Source: JAICLK01 sp035478715
GTDB lineage: Bacteria > Patescibacteriota > Saccharimonadia > Saccharimonadales > UBA4665
Direction of reading: 5' to 3'
NCBI GenBank assembly: GCA_035478715.1
Contig: DATIJK010000085.1
Span: 1 to 28,355, forward strand
Length of the DNA stretch: 28,355 bases
Position numbers and translations under genes: made by a program. The notes under the pieces are model-generated. The model saw only the letters and a list, made by a program, of their open reading frames with translations. It had not been told where the DNA came from and searched no databases. This document shows, piece after piece, positions 28,155 through 28,355 of this stretch (positions are counted from its first letter, which is position 1; every line of letters starts with the position of its first letter).

Positions 28155-28184
28155 GTGGGAGGCTTAATAAGCCGTTTGCACCAC
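28155..28184 (+). promoter_or_regulatory. Ribosomal protein L1 leader (autoregulatory hairpin)
   Basis: GTGG (28155-28158) pairs with CCAC (28181-28184) and GGCTT (28161-28165) with AAGCC (28169-28173). The asymmetric internal loop between them carries GGGAGGC on one side and GCCGTTTGC on the other. This is the layout of the L1-binding site that mimics the 23S rRNA L1 stalk and lets excess L1 repress its own mRNA. AAAGGAGAG and the rplA ATG follow immediately. Recognised from the conserved GTGGGAGG...ACCAC pattern. Confidence 0.7.
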
Positions 28185-28197
28185 GAAAGGAGAGATT

Positions 28198-28355
28198 ATG
28201 GCTAAGGCAGCCAAAGACGAATCAAAAAATAAAGAAGTCAAAGAGGCAGAGCTTGTAGTTGAAGCCGCACCCGTTGAAGAAACGGTCGTAGAAAACGACG
28301 CAGACGAAACTCAGGCTGAAAAGTCCGAAGAGAAATCTGCCGCAAAAGCAGGGAA
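28198..28355 (+). CDS. rplA: 50S ribosomal protein L1, N-terminal part (partial)
   Basis: Only the first 52 codons are in the window. MAKAAKDESKNKEVKEAELV and the following Glu/Ala/Lys-rich stretch form a low-complexity, charged N-terminal extension; the L1 fold itself has not begun. The call rests on position after rplK, the L1-type leader hairpin in front, and a strong AAAGGAGAG ribosome site. Such an extension is absent from E. coli L1. Another highly expressed ribosomal-operon protein is the alternative. Confidence 0.65.
   Translation, partial: MAKAAKDESKNKEVKEAELVVEAAPVEETVVENDADETQAEKSEEKSAAKAG

Noticed and set aside
1..28355. CRISPR array, prophage or insertion sequence
   Set aside because: No regularly spaced repeats, cas-like proteins, phage structural genes or DDE/HUH transposase motifs were seen. 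The only mobile-like gene is the GIY-YIG nuclease.

Overview
The window looks like part of a small, gene-dense genome of the Patescibacteria (CPR) type, most plausibly Candidatus Saccharibacteria. This is an inference from compact genes, operons with 4-bp overlaps, a cysteine-free L33, an actinobacterial-style MscL with a C-terminal zinc ribbon, a delta'-like clamp-loader subunit lacking the zinc cysteines, and many secreted proteins anchored by one N-terminal helix. No 16S rRNA is present to confirm it. TGA works as a normal stop, which argues against the groups that read UGA as glycine. A recurrent feature is an (often extended) -10 box ending only 6-11 nt before the start codon, so many mRNAs are probably leaderless.

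Layout. 1-5466: end of rplM, rpsI, a class II DAHP synthase preceded by what looks like a transcription attenuator (leader peptide with the run Phe-Phe-Tyr-Trp-Phe, then a terminator and a competing antiterminator arm), then trpS, an RluD-type pseudouridine synthase, holB-like and a TPR membrane protein. 5499-5789: tRNA-Thr(TGT) and tRNA-Tyr(GTA) separated by two hairpins. 5898-10753: accessory genes (M55 D-aminopeptidase, a frameshifted small membrane protein, a secreted Cys-rich possible beta-trefoil protein, a P-loop kinase, a DHFR-fold reductase, DUF1003 and DUF1801 proteins). 10750-13105: mscL, tRNA-Thr(GGT), a secreted putative TIM-barrel protein, a candidate small RNA, and rpmG. 13132-17617: a large hairpin, then the minus-strand alpha-glucan operon GT4-GH57-GH15 with a promoter embedded in an inverted repeat. 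17827-20763: three exported or membrane proteins on the minus strand, including a GH12-type endoglucanase.

20870-21283 is the most unusual locus: an intact tRNA-Trp gene, a GIY-YIG endonuclease gene whose stop codon lies inside that tRNA, a perfect 22-bp palindrome, and a remnant copy of tRNA-Trp. The repeated part stops exactly after tRNA nucleotide 37, next to the anticodon. 21398-25443 holds a P-loop kinase, a YgjP-type metallopeptidase, an orphan sensor histidine kinase and a membrane GT2 glycosyltransferase.

25676-28355 is the secE-nusG-rplK-rplA region. It has a terminator-like hairpin in front of secE, four small unrecognised ORFs placed around rplK, and an L1-type autoregulatory hairpin in front of rplA.

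Functionally the window mixes core translation and secretion genes with a surface and storage polysaccharide programme (GH12 outside the cell, GT4/GH57/GH15 inside) and an isolated shikimate-pathway entry enzyme under what appears to be aromatic-amino-acid control.
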